A stretch of 64,000 nt of DNA from Bacteroidales bacterium (GCA_017460915.1 JAFUAA010000049.1:330547-394546); one strand, 5' to 3'. Positions 43,396 through 53,718 are shown, numbered from the stretch's first letter. Notes: generated by a model not told the origin, from the sequence alone. Made by a program: numbers and translations.

Positions 43396-44256
43396 CTATT
43401 GTTTGACAAGCTTTTTAATACTCACCTCTCCGTCTTTACCCGTGATGTGGACAAAATACACACCTTTTGGCCAATCCCGCACGTCAATGGCGCTTGTTGT
43501 GCCGCTGTACATTTCATGCCCAAGGGAATTGAACATGGCAAGCGTCTTTACGGAACCTTCTATGGCGAAAAATCCAGTGGTGGGATTGGGGTAAATGTTG
43601 GCTTTCTGCATTTCGGCCTCTTCAATCGTGGTAATGAGGCAGGCATCGTATTCCGGGTTCTGACAAACCAAATCTCCATCATGATGGAAACACAAGGCAC
43701 GAGTGTATCCACCCATTGCGCTAGTCCATCCACTATAAAGTAATCCCAAGTCACTGCCAATCCCTTCTGTCCAAGTCTCGCCCCGAGGAAGATAATCCAG
43801 TCCAAACCATATCTTTTTCCTTTCCCTGCCGCCGATTTGTTCGAAACTGACGGAATCGACTACCCAGTACTCAAACTCTGCGAAATCGCCGAATCTCAAA
43901 GTGTCGCCGACGCTCACGTTGAAGTCATAGAGTAACATCTCTGTCTGAAAGCCATATTGACGTTTCCGTCCCCATAGCTTTCCTTCCTCTTCCCTGAGTA
44001 GAGCAACCAGATATGGGTTGTCTTCTTCGTTCACAGTTTCCATCGTTTTTGAGTACCGAACATCTTCCACGAGTGTGTCGCCAGAAATCCAATTGACGAA
44101 AGTGTTGTATTTTTCTGGGGTTGGATAACTGGCCACCATTACATAGAGTGTGTGCCATTCGTTCCCTTCCTGAAGGACGGGCTCGTATTCCTGTGCCTTG
44201 AGCCCAAGCACCGCCATGGTCAGCAGCGCAACCATAAGTAAGTTCTTTGTTTTCAT
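43396..44256 (-). CDS. T9SS sorting-domain protein, unknown function
   Basis: 286 residues with signal peptide (ending LKAQ) and a C-terminal sorting domain (NIYPNPTTGFFAIEG to SIKKLVKQ). The middle shares ETWTEGIGSDLGLL and CQNPEYDACLI with the gene at 49243-50142, so the two are paralogues, with 45508-46463 probably a third. No enzyme motif seen. It faces the methyltransferase gene convergently. Confidence 0.8.
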   Translation of the reverse strand: MKTKNLLMVALLTMAVLGLKAQEYEPVLQEGNEWHTLYVMVASYPTPEKYNTFVNWISGDTLVEDVRYSKTMETVNEEDNPYLVALLREEEGKLWGRKRQYGFQTEMLLYDFNVSVGDTLRFGDFAEFEYWVVDSVSFEQIGGRERKKIWFGLDYLPRGETWTEGIGSDLGLLYSGWTSAMGGYTRALCFHHDGDLVCQNPEYDACLITTIEEAEMQKANIYPNPTTGFFAIEGSVKTLAMFNSLGHEMYSGTTSAIDVRDWPKGVYFVHITGKDGEVSIKKLVKQ

Positions 44257-44274
44257 GGTATTATTGTTTTTAGG

Positions 44275-45500
44275 TTATGTCATACATTTCGTTATCACTA
44301 GTTTCCCTGTTTGCACCAATTCACCGCATCGCACCGTGTAAACGTACACGCCGTCGGAAAGATTACGCAAATCTAACACTTTTTGTCCCTGGTGACCATT
44401 CAGTTCTGAAGAAAGCACTGTCACGCCAAGGGCACTCGTGATTGTAATCGTTGCTTTCGTGGCGTCTCCAGGAAGGGTGAAGTCGACCGCTGTCCAAGTG
44501 GTGGCAGGATTGGGCTTGACGCTGACACTCATGCCCATGGCCTTGCCAAGGTCTTCCATGGTGTAGGTGTAGCTCCTGTCTCTTCCCTCCTCCCTTGTCG
44601 TCTTCGACGATGGTCAGATCCGGACAATCGAACGGATTCTCATCCGCATAGCTCTCCAATCCGTACCATATAAAACGGCTTTTGCCATGTATTGAGGGCA
44701 GGGAGGCCAGTCGCTTTGCCGCTTCACGTCGAAGTCGCAGAAGCGGACCGTGACGTTGCTCAGGTTGCTGACATGGACGCCGAAGTCGTTCCTTTTGAAC
44801 GTGCTGTGCGTCACCGTGATGGTGGGTGGTGTCCTTGTCTCGTCGTTCACCGATCTGATGGCCTTAAAGAAGCCTTTGAACGTGGAGTTGTCGTAAGAGG
44901 GGCAAGGATGAATGTTGTTGCTTTCGCACGGCCCCGAAACGCTGAAGCCGGCCTCGTAGCCTTCGATGCCGCTGGTCCATTGGGAGATGTTGTCCGAGGG
45001 TTCCGTGACGGAGAAGTCGCAGGACAGGAAGCTGATGCCGCGCACATGGTCGAGGTCCACATGCTTATGGAAAATGTGGTATTCATCACCTTTGTAGTTC
45101 CAGTTCACATCGAAACGGCATCGCGTGAAATTGGCGTTGTAGTTGGTCTCCTTGCCGTTGGCATGGTGGTTCTTGTAGTGCAGGGCGTGGACGCTCCTCT
45201 GGTTGTTTCGGAATACGGCATCCTCGGCATAGACGATGCCGCCCGTTGTGCTCCAATAGCCAGGCCTCCACAACTCCAAGGCACAAATGGCGTTCTCGAT
45301 GGTCGCGCCGTTCCTCAACTCGACATAGCCCTGGGCGTATTGCCCGTTGGCATCCTCGAATTGGTTGGCGTTCTTGTTGCCCCACACTTCGATGCCTTGC
45401 CACATAAGTCCGCAACGATTGGTGATGGTTGCTCCGTCAACAATTCTATCATAGACATGGTCAGCGAAACCAATAGGAGCCTCAAGAATGCTTTTTTCAT
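44275..45500 (-). pseudogene. Remnant related to the papain/beta-helix T9SS protein, internally deleted and frameshifted
   Basis: From about 45405 to 44275 the sequence is a near-copy of the 3' part of the gene at 50178-53666 (beta-helix part GIEVWGNKNANQFEDANG to the sorting domain). Upstream of that, a separate ATG at 45500 opens a signal peptide (MKKAFLRLLLVSL) in another frame, directly joined to IVDGATITNRCGLMWQG, so the middle of the gene appears deleted. Two further frameshifts: one C missing near 44658 (CTCTCCAATCC against CTCTCCCAATCC) and an extra 7-8 bases near 44585. Not functional as read. Confidence 0.8.
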
Positions 45501-45507
45501 GGCTTTT

Positions 45508-46463
45508 TTACATTTTAATGATTTTGTTAGAATGGGTGTTCTGATCATTGCAAATGGTAATCCAATATATACCAGGAGACAGAGAACCAAGGTCGATTTC
45601 GCAGGAAAGCGATTCTGTTTTCACTTCCGAGTATACTCTTCTTCCCATTGAGTCAAATATACATATCGAAATGGGGAAGTCATCCGAGGTGGTAATCCAA
45701 ACAGACTTGTTAGTGGGATTGGGATAAATGCCATAGTTTGACACTTTCACATTCTCTTCGAATCCGATGTTGTTGTCATCGATATAGTCGCAATACACGA
45801 AAGGCCAACTGTAATTCACTTCAACAATGTCGTCGCTATAGCATCTAAGAACGCCCCTTTCGCCATCATAATCCAATATGCCTATTGGCATTGGAAGAAG
45901 ATAAGCGCCAATAGGGCCAATGCGTTCAAGCACTTTGATTGTATCGGGAGGGAAGAGCGGGTCGTCTGGACTCCAATTTCCATAACCATACGGCGAACTT
46001 ATTTCGTCAGTTATTAAGATGTATCTCAATTCATTGCCATCAACGATTTCCGTCCCTTTTCCGCACATAATTACCCTACCATCTTCTTCATTGCCTGGTA
46101 TAGTCCACGAGTCCCCAATCTCGGCATCAAAATCGAATAGTTTATAGAATAAGCCTTTGCGATAAATCAGGACAGCGTCTTTTTCTTGGGTGACATATTC
46201 GCGGCCTAAATCGAAATGATAGAGATTCTGACTATAATAGTTGAAGCCATGCTCTTCCTTGTTAAGGATTGAACAGGTATGACCATCAATGACGGTGTCA
46301 TTTGTCACCAAAATCCTTATATATCCTCAGGTGAACATGGTTTGTCTTCCATAATGCCACTCCGCCCCCACGGGAGCGAACTCATGCGTCTGTGCCTTTG
46401 CCACGCCCGCCATAGCCAGCAGCAGGAGGAAAAGGGCTTTGTTTTTTTAATGTGTGTTGTCAT
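45508..46463 (-). pseudogene. T9SS protein with a poly-A frameshift and an early stop
   Basis: The frame from 46311 lacks a signal peptide. Upstream, ATG 46463 opens MTTHIKK, and one added A in the A7 run (plus-strand T7 at 46442-46448) gives IKKNKALFLLLLAMAGVAKAQ, a good signal peptide, then EWHYGRQTMFT and a TGA (46329-46327) before the rest, which ends in a sorting domain (GIYPNPTNKSVWITT to NKIIKM). The gene therefore carries a slippage-type frameshift and a nonsense codon (TGA where a serine TCA would fit). Confidence 0.7.
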
Positions 46464-46579
46464 TTCATTTCCATATCAGTTATTGTTATGTTATTCAATG
46501 CATTCGGAGGCAATGGTAATGCTTTTCACTCAATTGTCAAACGAATGGCTGTGTTTTTTGGGTTTGTAAGGAGAATCAA

Positions 46580-48109
46580 CTATTCCTTCACCACCTTGTC
46601 CGAAAACACCTTCCCATCCTTCAGCGTGACGCGCATCGTGTAGGTGCCCGCTGGCAGTTGGCTCATGTCTATGCTTTCCAGGCCGCTGCGCTGCGTGCGC
46701 ACCAGGCGGCCTTGCAGGTCGTAGAGCTCAATGGCAGTTGGCTTGCTCCCTTGCGGACAGCCCACATGTAGCACGTCCTTGACGGGGTTGGGATAGCAAT
46801 ACAGCTCGTCGCGGACGGTGATTTCGTCCGTGCCCAGCGTGCCGTCCGAGTCCAATTTAAGTGCGAAAACATTGTAATATTCATTTCTTTGTGTTGCCCC
46901 AACAACTAGACACCCACCATCTTGTGTTGCTACAATATAAGTTGGTGTCAAGGCATAGAGAGGGTTCGAGTAGCTTTTGTGCCAAACGATATCAAAGTTC
47001 TCATGTACCTTGTATATTGCAATGGGATTAGGTTCATCGTAAAACTGATTTGGGGTAATCCGGCAACAGACAAAAACAGACTTCTCTATGGCTGAATTAA
47101 TCTTAGCGTAATCAAAAGACTGATATATAGCAGGACGGTCAGTGGAGTCGTTCCAACTACCTAAAATCAGGAAATTCCTTATGTTACCATTCAAGTCCGT
47201 CTTGAAGAGAAGTGTTGATCTTTCCATTCTCGGTGTGTGAGATTCTATAAATTGGTCGCAGAATAACATTGTCGTATCGTCAATGGGCCGTGTGGTCGCC
47301 ATTTCCATGGTTTTAGGTGTATAGTATGAGACTATGCCGTTCACTGTATCAGTGAATGTGGTATATTCTAAGACAGCCTCTGGGTTGAAGTCGTCGTCAA
47401 AGGTGAAAAGCCTTGTAGTAAGTCGTGGGCTTGGTGGGCAATAGTACGATGTTCGGTAATGCCCATAGCGGTTCCCTCCCGGGTATTCGAAGAAAACGCC
47501 TATGTTATAGGGATACATGTCTGTGTTTTGAGTGGCCGTGTCTTCCGCAAGTTTCTCGATTTCCCCATCACGGTTAATAATCATGTAAAGGCGTTTTTCT
47601 ATTTCGACAAGATTGAAAGCACATAAGAACTTGCCTTCGTTAGTCAGCTGACGAGAGGTGTTCCCTGGGCTTTTTTGGTATTCATCGGGCAAACCGATGA
47701 TTTTCGTATAGAAATTGTCTAATTCGTCATCGAAATAGGCGATAAATGTTTTTGTAATCCACTGCCCGTTATCGTATGCACTGGCAACTCCAAGTGCTAT
47801 AAAGGCATCGGACTTGTTCAGGTCACGACAAATGAAATCAATATAGGTGAAAACGAAAGAAGAGGAAGGAATAGGGTTGATAACCTTTCTCTTGACAATT
47901 TCACCATCAAACGAGATTTTGACAATTTCACCATAGTTTCCAGAAGTGTCTTTTGACGACACTATAAAGTCTCCATCTTTGGTTTCTATGGCAGCAAGGG
48001 GAAAGAGTGATTTTTCATTATTTCCATAAATGTTAAAGAATCCCTGATGTTGGGAGAATGTTGTATTTGCCAACATCAGGGAAACCATAAGCAGAACAAT
48101 TTTCTTCAT
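46580..48109 (-). CDS. T9SS sorting-domain protein, unknown function
   Basis: 509 residues from MKKIVLLMVSL (signal peptide ending TTFSQ); a longer frame upstream is rejected as it runs into the next gene. The body has repeated short strands with no family I recognise; it could be a beta-propeller (TKDGDFIVSSKD, QDGGCLVVGATQ). The last 48 residues (LYDLQGRLVRTQRSGLES to DKVVKE) are nearly identical, also at DNA level, to the end of the gene at 49243-50142. Confidence 0.8.
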   Translation of the reverse strand: MKKIVLLMVSLMLANTTFSQHQGFFNIYGNNEKSLFPLAAIETKDGDFIVSSKDTSGNYGEIVKISFDGEIVKRKVINPIPSSSFVFTYIDFICRDLNKSDAFIALGVASAYDNGQWITKTFIAYFDDELDNFYTKIIGLPDEYQKSPGNTSRQLTNEGKFLCAFNLVEIEKRLYMIINRDGEIEKLAEDTATQNTDMYPYNIGVFFEYPGGNRYGHYRTSYYCPPSPRLTTRLFTFDDDFNPEAVLEYTTFTDTVNGIVSYYTPKTMEMATTRPIDDTTMLFCDQFIESHTPRMERSTLLFKTDLNGNIRNFLILGSWNDSTDRPAIYQSFDYAKINSAIEKSVFVCCRITPNQFYDEPNPIAIYKVHENFDIVWHKSYSNPLYALTPTYIVATQDGGCLVVGATQRNEYYNVFALKLDSDGTLGTDEITVRDELYCYPNPVKDVLHVGCPQGSKPTAIELYDLQGRLVRTQRSGLESIDMSQLPAGTYTMRVTLKDGKVFSDKVVKE

Positions 48110-48128
48110 AGTTTGATGATATGGGAAA

Positions 48129-49115
48129 TCAGTATTCGGCAATAGGCTCGTTAGTGCAGTTGACCGTCGCGTAGTCAAATTCACATGTGACGACTTTCCT
48201 TAATGGATTAGGAACTGATTGTTCATTATAATCATCAAGACGCAAGTTGATACGGGTAACGTATTGATTAACATCGATAAACACCCAATTATCTAGGATG
48301 TCTTTAAGATTGTCAAGATAGTATTCCATTTCCAAATATGAAACACAATAGGTATTTACACTTGATGGATATCCGTACCACAAGCGGTATCCCTCGTTGT
48401 AAATTGGACCAGTTTGTGTGTCTGCTGGAAAATTGCAAGAATTAAAACTGGCGGTTCCATTGTTGGTAAAATAAATTCTTCCGTTACACGACAATGCACT
48501 TTTTGTATTGTCATAAACCAGTTTCAACATGGTCAAATGGTCATCCCCAACACATGTCCCATCACATTTTCCTAAACCATTGCCAACATGCCAATTGTCG
48601 GTTTGGTTAAAACCTGTTTTTATTGATGGTTGAGGTGAAGAGAGGCCTCTAGTGGTAATGGTAATTATTCCATCAGAAACATCGTCCCTTGTGTCTTGTT
48701 TGAATGAACAAGAAATGGCGTAAACACTTTTTTCGAACAAATCAGTTTTGTTGAAAACTACAACTACTTGGTCAACAGCATCCTTATATGTAATGGATAG
48801 TTGAGACAAATCTACTAGGCCGTGATTTAATGGAAGCTTCACATGGATGGTGTCGTAGCAGTACACATCGCTAGCGTAGTTGGCATCGCCAAAGTCGAAG
48901 TTGAGTAGATTGCCCAAATCGCGTTCGGCTTGCTCAGGGCTGATGGCCTCTTCGCCTTTTTGGGCGGAAAGCAGCCTTTTCTTGAACGAAGTCAGGTATT
49001 CGTCCATGTTAATGTCAGATGCTGACATTTCGCTGGCCTTGTTTTCTGGCATTTTGGATTCGCTGTCCTTCTTGCAGGACACGATGGCGACCGATACGAC
49101 CGTCGCCACGACCAT
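48129..49115 (-). CDS. Putative lipoprotein, start codon uncertain
   Basis: 328 residues from ATG 49115, with SVAIVSC giving a lipobox-like cysteine at residue 14. This start lacks the basic residues needed for export. Reading further upstream in frame gives STKKNKKLTIAILAMVV, a proper signal peptide, but no ATG, GTG or TTG precedes it before a TAA. The start codon thus seems lost or altered. The mature part has no family I recognise; cysteines occur in GKCDGTCVGDD and SCNGRIY. Confidence 0.6.
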   Translation of the reverse strand: MVVATVVSVAIVSCKKDSESKMPENKASEMSASDINMDEYLTSFKKRLLSAQKGEEAISPEQAERDLGNLLNFDFGDANYASDVYCYDTIHVKLPLNHGLVDLSQLSITYKDAVDQVVVVFNKTDLFEKSVYAISCSFKQDTRDDVSDGIITITTRGLSSPQPSIKTGFNQTDNWHVGNGLGKCDGTCVGDDHLTMLKLVYDNTKSALSCNGRIYFTNNGTASFNSCNFPADTQTGPIYNEGYRLWYGYPSSVNTYCVSYLEMEYYLDNLKDILDNWVFIDVNQYVTRINLRLDDYNEQSVPNPLRKVVTCEFDYATVNCTNEPIAEY

Positions 49116-49242
49116 CGCGAGGATGGCAATGGTAAGTTTTTTGTTCTTCTTTGTGCTAAAATTTTAATAATCAATGACTTAGTGAATTGATTGATTAGTT
49201 TTTGTTGAAATCCCCATCGGCATAGCCGTAAGCAAGATTGTC

Positions 49243-50142
49243 CTATTCCTTCACCACCTTGTCCGAGAACACCTTCCCGTCCTCCAGCGTGACGCGTATC
49301 GTGTAGGTGCCCGCTGGCAGTTGGCTCATGTCGAGGCTTTCCAGGCCGTTGCGCTGCGTGCGCACCAGACGCCCTTGCAGGTCGTAGAGCTTGATGACGG
49401 TTGGCGTGCTTTCTTGCAGATAGATAATATGCAGCAACTCTCCGACGGGGTTGGGGTAAACAGCAATCAAAGATTCCTTCTCGTTTTCTTCCACTCCATC
49501 GGCGCTAATATAGCAACTATTGAAGTTAGGGTTTTGCCAAACAAGATCCTCATCTTCGTAATAACAAAGCAGATCATATGTTCCTCCAACTAAAGACAGC
49601 GAACCCGAACGGAGCAAGCCCAATTCACTACCAATGCCTTCAATCCATGTCTCGTATTTTTCCCATAGATATCCATGTTCTTTATATTGGAAGTCATATC
49701 TTTTCCTAATGCTTCCATCGTCAAAAATGGTATCGTTTTTTCTGAGAAGCAACAGGCAGCAGGATTCATCGTAACAGATGGAATCGCCAGGTTGCATGGA
49801 AAAGTCATACAACATAGTTTCGGCCTCAAAGCCATGGTCCCACCTGTACTTGCGATAAAAGACCTGTCCTTCGTAGGTTTCCCTAATAAGTCCACAGAAC
49901 TCCCAATTGTCGTATTGTTCATCCTTGGTTGTAAACAGTTTCATGTAGGATGTTCCTTCGAGTAATGTATCCCCATCCATCTTGTATGCGTTGGTCTCAC
50001 GATGAATAGGGGGCCATGGAACGTAGGTTAACACCTCGTTCCATTGTTTCCCCTCGCCCACGAGTGGGTCATATTCTTGTGCCCTTAAGCATAATGTCGC
50101 CATGGCTAATAGCGCAATCATAAGCCTTGTTTTTGTTGTCAT
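49243..50142 (-). CDS. T9SS sorting-domain protein, paralogue of 43396-44256
   Basis: 299 residues from MTTKTRLMIALLAM (the longer frame adds 13 residues before the signal peptide). Shares ETWIEGIGSELGLLRSG and QNPNFNSCYI with the gene at 43396-44256. C-terminal sorting domain (AVYPNPVGELLHI to DKVVKE) almost matches that of 46580-48109, although the rest of those two proteins differs, so the sorting cassette was shared or copied separately. Confidence 0.82.
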   Translation of the reverse strand: MTTKTRLMIALLAMATLCLRAQEYDPLVGEGKQWNEVLTYVPWPPIHRETNAYKMDGDTLLEGTSYMKLFTTKDEQYDNWEFCGLIRETYEGQVFYRKYRWDHGFEAETMLYDFSMQPGDSICYDESCCLLLLRKNDTIFDDGSIRKRYDFQYKEHGYLWEKYETWIEGIGSELGLLRSGSLSLVGGTYDLLCYYEDEDLVWQNPNFNSCYISADGVEENEKESLIAVYPNPVGELLHIIYLQESTPTVIKLYDLQGRLVRTQRNGLESLDMSQLPAGTYTIRVTLEDGKVFSDKVVKE

Positions 50143-50177
50143 ATTCTTTAATTTTTGAGGGTTAAATTCTGTTCTTT

Positions 50178-53100
50178 TCATTTCGTTATCACTAGTTTCC
50201 CTGTTTGCACCAATTCACCGCATCGCACGGTGTAGACGTACACGCCGTCGGAAAGATGGCGCAAATCTAGCACTTTTTGTCCCTGGTGACCATTCAGTTC
50301 TGAAGAAAGCACTGTCACGCCAAGGGCACTCGTGATTGTAATCATTGCTTTCGTGGCGTCTCCAGGAAGGGTGTAGTCGACCGCTGTCCATGTGGTGGCA
50401 GGATTGGGCTTGACGCTGACACTCATGCCAATGGCCTTGCTGAGGTCTTCCATGTTGTAGGTGTAACTCCTGTCTCCTCCCTTGTCGTCTTCGACGATGG
50501 TCAGATCCGGACAATCGGACGGATTCTCATCCGCATAGCTCTCCCAATCCGTACCATATAAAACGGCTTTTGCCATGTATTGAGGATAGCCCGCTCCGCA
50601 GGGAGGCCAGTCGCTTTGCCGCTTCACGTCAAAGTCGCAGAAACGCACAATGGTGTTGCTCAGGTTGTTGACATAGATTCCGTAGTCATTCTTGGTAAAA
50701 GTTGTATGGGTCACGGTGATGGCGGGTGGTGTCCTTGTCCCGTCGTTCACCGATCTGATGGCCTTAAAGAAGCCTTTGAACGTGGAAGTGTCGTAAGAGG
50801 GGCAAGGATGAATGTTGTTGCTTTCGCACGGCCCCGAAACGCTGAAGCCGGCCTCGTAGCCTGCGATGCCGCTGGACCAATAGGAGATGTTGTCTGAGGG
50901 TTCCGTAACTGAGAAGTCGCAGGACTGAAAGCTTATGCCACGCACATGGTCGAGGTCCACATGTTTGTGGAAGATGTGGTATTCATCACCTTTGTAGTTC
51001 CAGTTCACATCGAAACGGCATCGCATAAAACTGGCGTTGTAGTTGGCCTCCTTGCCGTTGGCATGGTGGTTCTTGTAGTGCAGGGCGTGGACGCTCCTCT
51101 GGTTGTTTCGGAATACGGCATCCTTGGCATAGACGATGCCGCCCGTTGTGCTCCAATAGCCAGGCCTCCACAACTCCAAGGCACAAATGGCGTTCTCGAT
51201 GGTCGCGCCGTTCCTCAACTCGACATAGCCTTGGGCGTAGTGGCCGTTGGCATCCTCGAATTGGTTGGCGTTCTTGTTGCCCCACACTTCTATGCCTTGC
51301 CATAATTCATTCGGACACGCGCTTGTCAATGTGCAATGATCAAGGATTAGTTTTCCACCAGGTTTGACTATGATCTTTGCGTCTGAATGGAGTTTTATTT
51401 TTAAATTCGTACCAGATGTTTTTCTAATAGTCAAACAACCTCCATTTTCGACAATAATATCTTGATTGACTATCATATTCTCATCCCAAAGCATATTATC
51501 ATTAATTACCATCGGTGTGTTATCGTAATCCCATGGGCCAATCGTAATGTTATCGATAGCAACATCACTAAAATGATACTTTCCTGTCTCCACATATAGT
51601 CTTACTTTCTTAACATCGGAAGGTAACAAAATTGAGGCATGTTGCCAATCTGGCCCATGATCACCAATTTCACTCCAATAGGGATAGTGAAATGACCAAT
51701 TGTTATTGTCAGTCTGCGTACTCAAAAGTATTCTCGGTTGATCTTCACCAGAATTCCAATCATATATATTCATGTTATAATAGAAATCCAAAATATTATT
51801 GCAAGAACCGTGCAAATTAATATCGGGGCTCTCGATACATGAATACTTCTGAGCGTAGCTGGTCATTTCTCTAGTATCAATATAGATATAATAATCTCCA
51901 TCTTGGGCATGTGATGGTCCTGTGAGATTAGAAGGATGAGGGGCACTATGTCTCCAGAAAATACCATTATCACGATTGGGAACTTCCACTTGCATCCAAT
52001 TGTCCCATCCGTTTTCAAAACTTGCATTATATGTTCCTATGATAGTGCACTGTCCAAAACTGTTTAATGGCCCCAAATTAGGATTCGAATCATCTCCATC
52101 TGGTTCGTCGGGACAAGGGGGACAATGTGCAGGCTTTGGTCCAATGCCCCAATTATAGTATCCATCACCATCCATATCAACACATCTAACATCCTGTTCT
52201 GTTAGATTATTGTAATGAATTGGAGTCGATAATGAATAAGTGTATCCTGGTGCATCATTACTAATATGAAGAATGTACTTGAAACCAAAATCACTATTAT
52301 CTTCATCTATACCCATAGACTCTTTATAAATCCAATATGTCAACCCGAGAAAATCCTTGTCATAGTAACCGTTTTCGTATGGCAAACCCAATATGTTTTC
52401 CACAATATCTTCGTCTATAGTTCCCCAACCAACCAATGCCATACAATGATGGTCTAGACCATACCACAATGGAAGAGAAGAAGCTGTTAAAGGACCTTTG
52501 TTAATGATGTATTGTTTGAGAAGCAAGTCTGTCATAGATTGTTGACTATGCTCTGTATAATCGGTGATTCTGACCCTAATTAATGAATCAGCACAAAGAT
52601 CCTCACAGTTTTCTAATGAAGCCGAGTAGGGCAGACAACTTTCTAATGGAACACCTTCTTGCTTATAATGCTTTAATGCTTTATAAGGATAATCAGCTTC
52701 AACTTTTCCTTCTCTACAAGCAATGAATTGTTCAGATAAATCAACATCTAAATGTTGATTGTAATATAAATTTGTTAGTGCCTCAACTTGAGCTGTAGGT
52801 CCGAAAATCCAACATGTGGAAGCAGCTCTATAATCACCGCCAAGTCTCTCGCATTCTTCAGCATTAATATCACAATCAAAACTGTCATCAAACCAGCATC
52901 CCTCACTTTGACATACAACGGGTGTAATCCATCCTGTCCCTAACGGATCGCCATCATAGTAACTTGATTGTGGATTGTTGGCACCATGCCTGTTTCTCCA
53001 ATCAAAATTGCTGACAAAGTTCTTACTGTAATTATATCTGTCAGGTCCGAAAACTGAGAAAAAGCCTTTGGAAAAGAATTCGTATCCATAGGTTCTAAAG

Positions 53101-53666
53101 CCATCTCCAAATATCTTTGCCTTCTGTTTATAGGACATTGAAGACATTTTGGTTGAATTTGCTATCCATATCAATCCTTTGTTTTGGATATAGTTTTGTA
53201 TTTTCGTCAGTTTTTGATTGTTGGCCGCTGCTGCTGCGGTCAAACGCAAAAACTCTGGGTTTGAATACGTCGTATTGCTTGTTTCTATTGAATTGATGTT
53301 TACTATCGCATCATATACCTGAACAATAAGTTCGGTTGGTGTATATGATTCGAAGAAGCAGCTTTCCTCGCATTTCTGTGAAAAACTGAACGTCGAATCG
53401 TTCTCAAACAAACGATACGACTCGTAGATCATATACTCGTCATCGTAGTTGTCGCTTACGACAAATCGCACGAATCCTAATTCCGAAGTGAAGGTCACTT
53501 GACCTGAAATCCCTATGCTCGTTGCAGGGTTCCCGTCAAAAGGATGTAACACTGTGTCCGCCTCAACCTGTAGGCCCATCTGAGTCACACGGTTGAAATT
53601 TTGCGCTTGCATCATTGTTCTAATGAACAAAAATAGAATTGGCAATAATAGATAGATCCTTTTCAT
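50178..53666 (-). CDS. Papain-like (C1) domain, MAM, beta-helix, T9SS surface protein
   Basis: 1162 residues. Signal peptide to residue 22; a papain-like domain (about 218-490) with catalytic Cys285 in STCWIFGP and His407 in DHHCMALVGWG; a calcium-type linker (DGDGYYNWGIG, CPPCPDEPDGDD, 499-535); a MAM-like domain (about 548-712, FENGWDNW and DGDYYIYIDTRE); a right-handed beta-helix (about 740-1050, GIEVWGNKNANQFEDANG); and a T9SS sorting domain. The usual Asn of YWxxxNSWG is Glu449 in YWIYKESMG, and a Cys-rich insertion of about 27 residues separates the oxyanion Gln253 from Cys285. Activity is therefore uncertain. A TACTTTTG box lies at 53703-53696. Confidence 0.85.
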   Translation of the reverse strand: MKRIYLLLPILFLFIRTMMQAQNFNRVTQMGLQVEADTVLHPFDGNPATSIGISGQVTFTSELGFVRFVVSDNYDDEYMIYESYRLFENDSTFSFSQKCEESCFFESYTPTELIVQVYDAIVNINSIETSNTTYSNPEFLRLTAAAAANNQKLTKIQNYIQNKGLIWIANSTKMSSMSYKQKAKIFGDGFRTYGYEFFSKGFFSVFGPDRYNYSKNFVSNFDWRNRHGANNPQSSYYDGDPLGTGWITPVVCQSEGCWFDDSFDCDINAEECERLGGDYRAASTCWIFGPTAQVEALTNLYYNQHLDVDLSEQFIACREGKVEADYPYKALKHYKQEGVPLESCLPYSASLENCEDLCADSLIRVRITDYTEHSQQSMTDLLLKQYIINKGPLTASSLPLWYGLDHHCMALVGWGTIDEDIVENILGLPYENGYYDKDFLGLTYWIYKESMGIDEDNSDFGFKYILHISNDAPGYTYSLSTPIHYNNLTEQDVRCVDMDGDGYYNWGIGPKPAHCPPCPDEPDGDDSNPNLGPLNSFGQCTIIGTYNASFENGWDNWMQVEVPNRDNGIFWRHSAPHPSNLTGPSHAQDGDYYIYIDTREMTSYAQKYSCIESPDINLHGSCNNILDFYYNMNIYDWNSGEDQPRILLSTQTDNNNWSFHYPYWSEIGDHGPDWQHASILLPSDVKKVRLYVETGKYHFSDVAIDNITIGPWDYDNTPMVINDNMLWDENMIVNQDIIVENGGCLTIRKTSGTNLKIKLHSDAKIIVKPGGKLILDHCTLTSACPNELWQGIEVWGNKNANQFEDANGHYAQGYVELRNGATIENAICALELWRPGYWSTTGGIVYAKDAVFRNNQRSVHALHYKNHHANGKEANYNASFMRCRFDVNWNYKGDEYHIFHKHVDLDHVRGISFQSCDFSVTEPSDNISYWSSGIAGYEAGFSVSGPCESNNIHPCPSYDTSTFKGFFKAIRSVNDGTRTPPAITVTHTTFTKNDYGIYVNNLSNTIVRFCDFDVKRQSDWPPCGAGYPQYMAKAVLYGTDWESYADENPSDCPDLTIVEDDKGGDRSYTYNMEDLSKAIGMSVSVKPNPATTWTAVDYTLPGDATKAMITITSALGVTVLSSELNGHQGQKVLDLRHLSDGVYVYTVRCGELVQTGKLVITK

Positions 53667-53718
53667 GGCAAAGCTTTTTTGTGAGAATTCTTTTGCAAAA
53701 GTATCAAGAAAAAGTCAA

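Noticed and set aside
44275-53666. Tandem duplication of the whole papain-type gene
   Set aside because: Only the 3' third is shared; the rest of the upstream copy is absent or unrelated.
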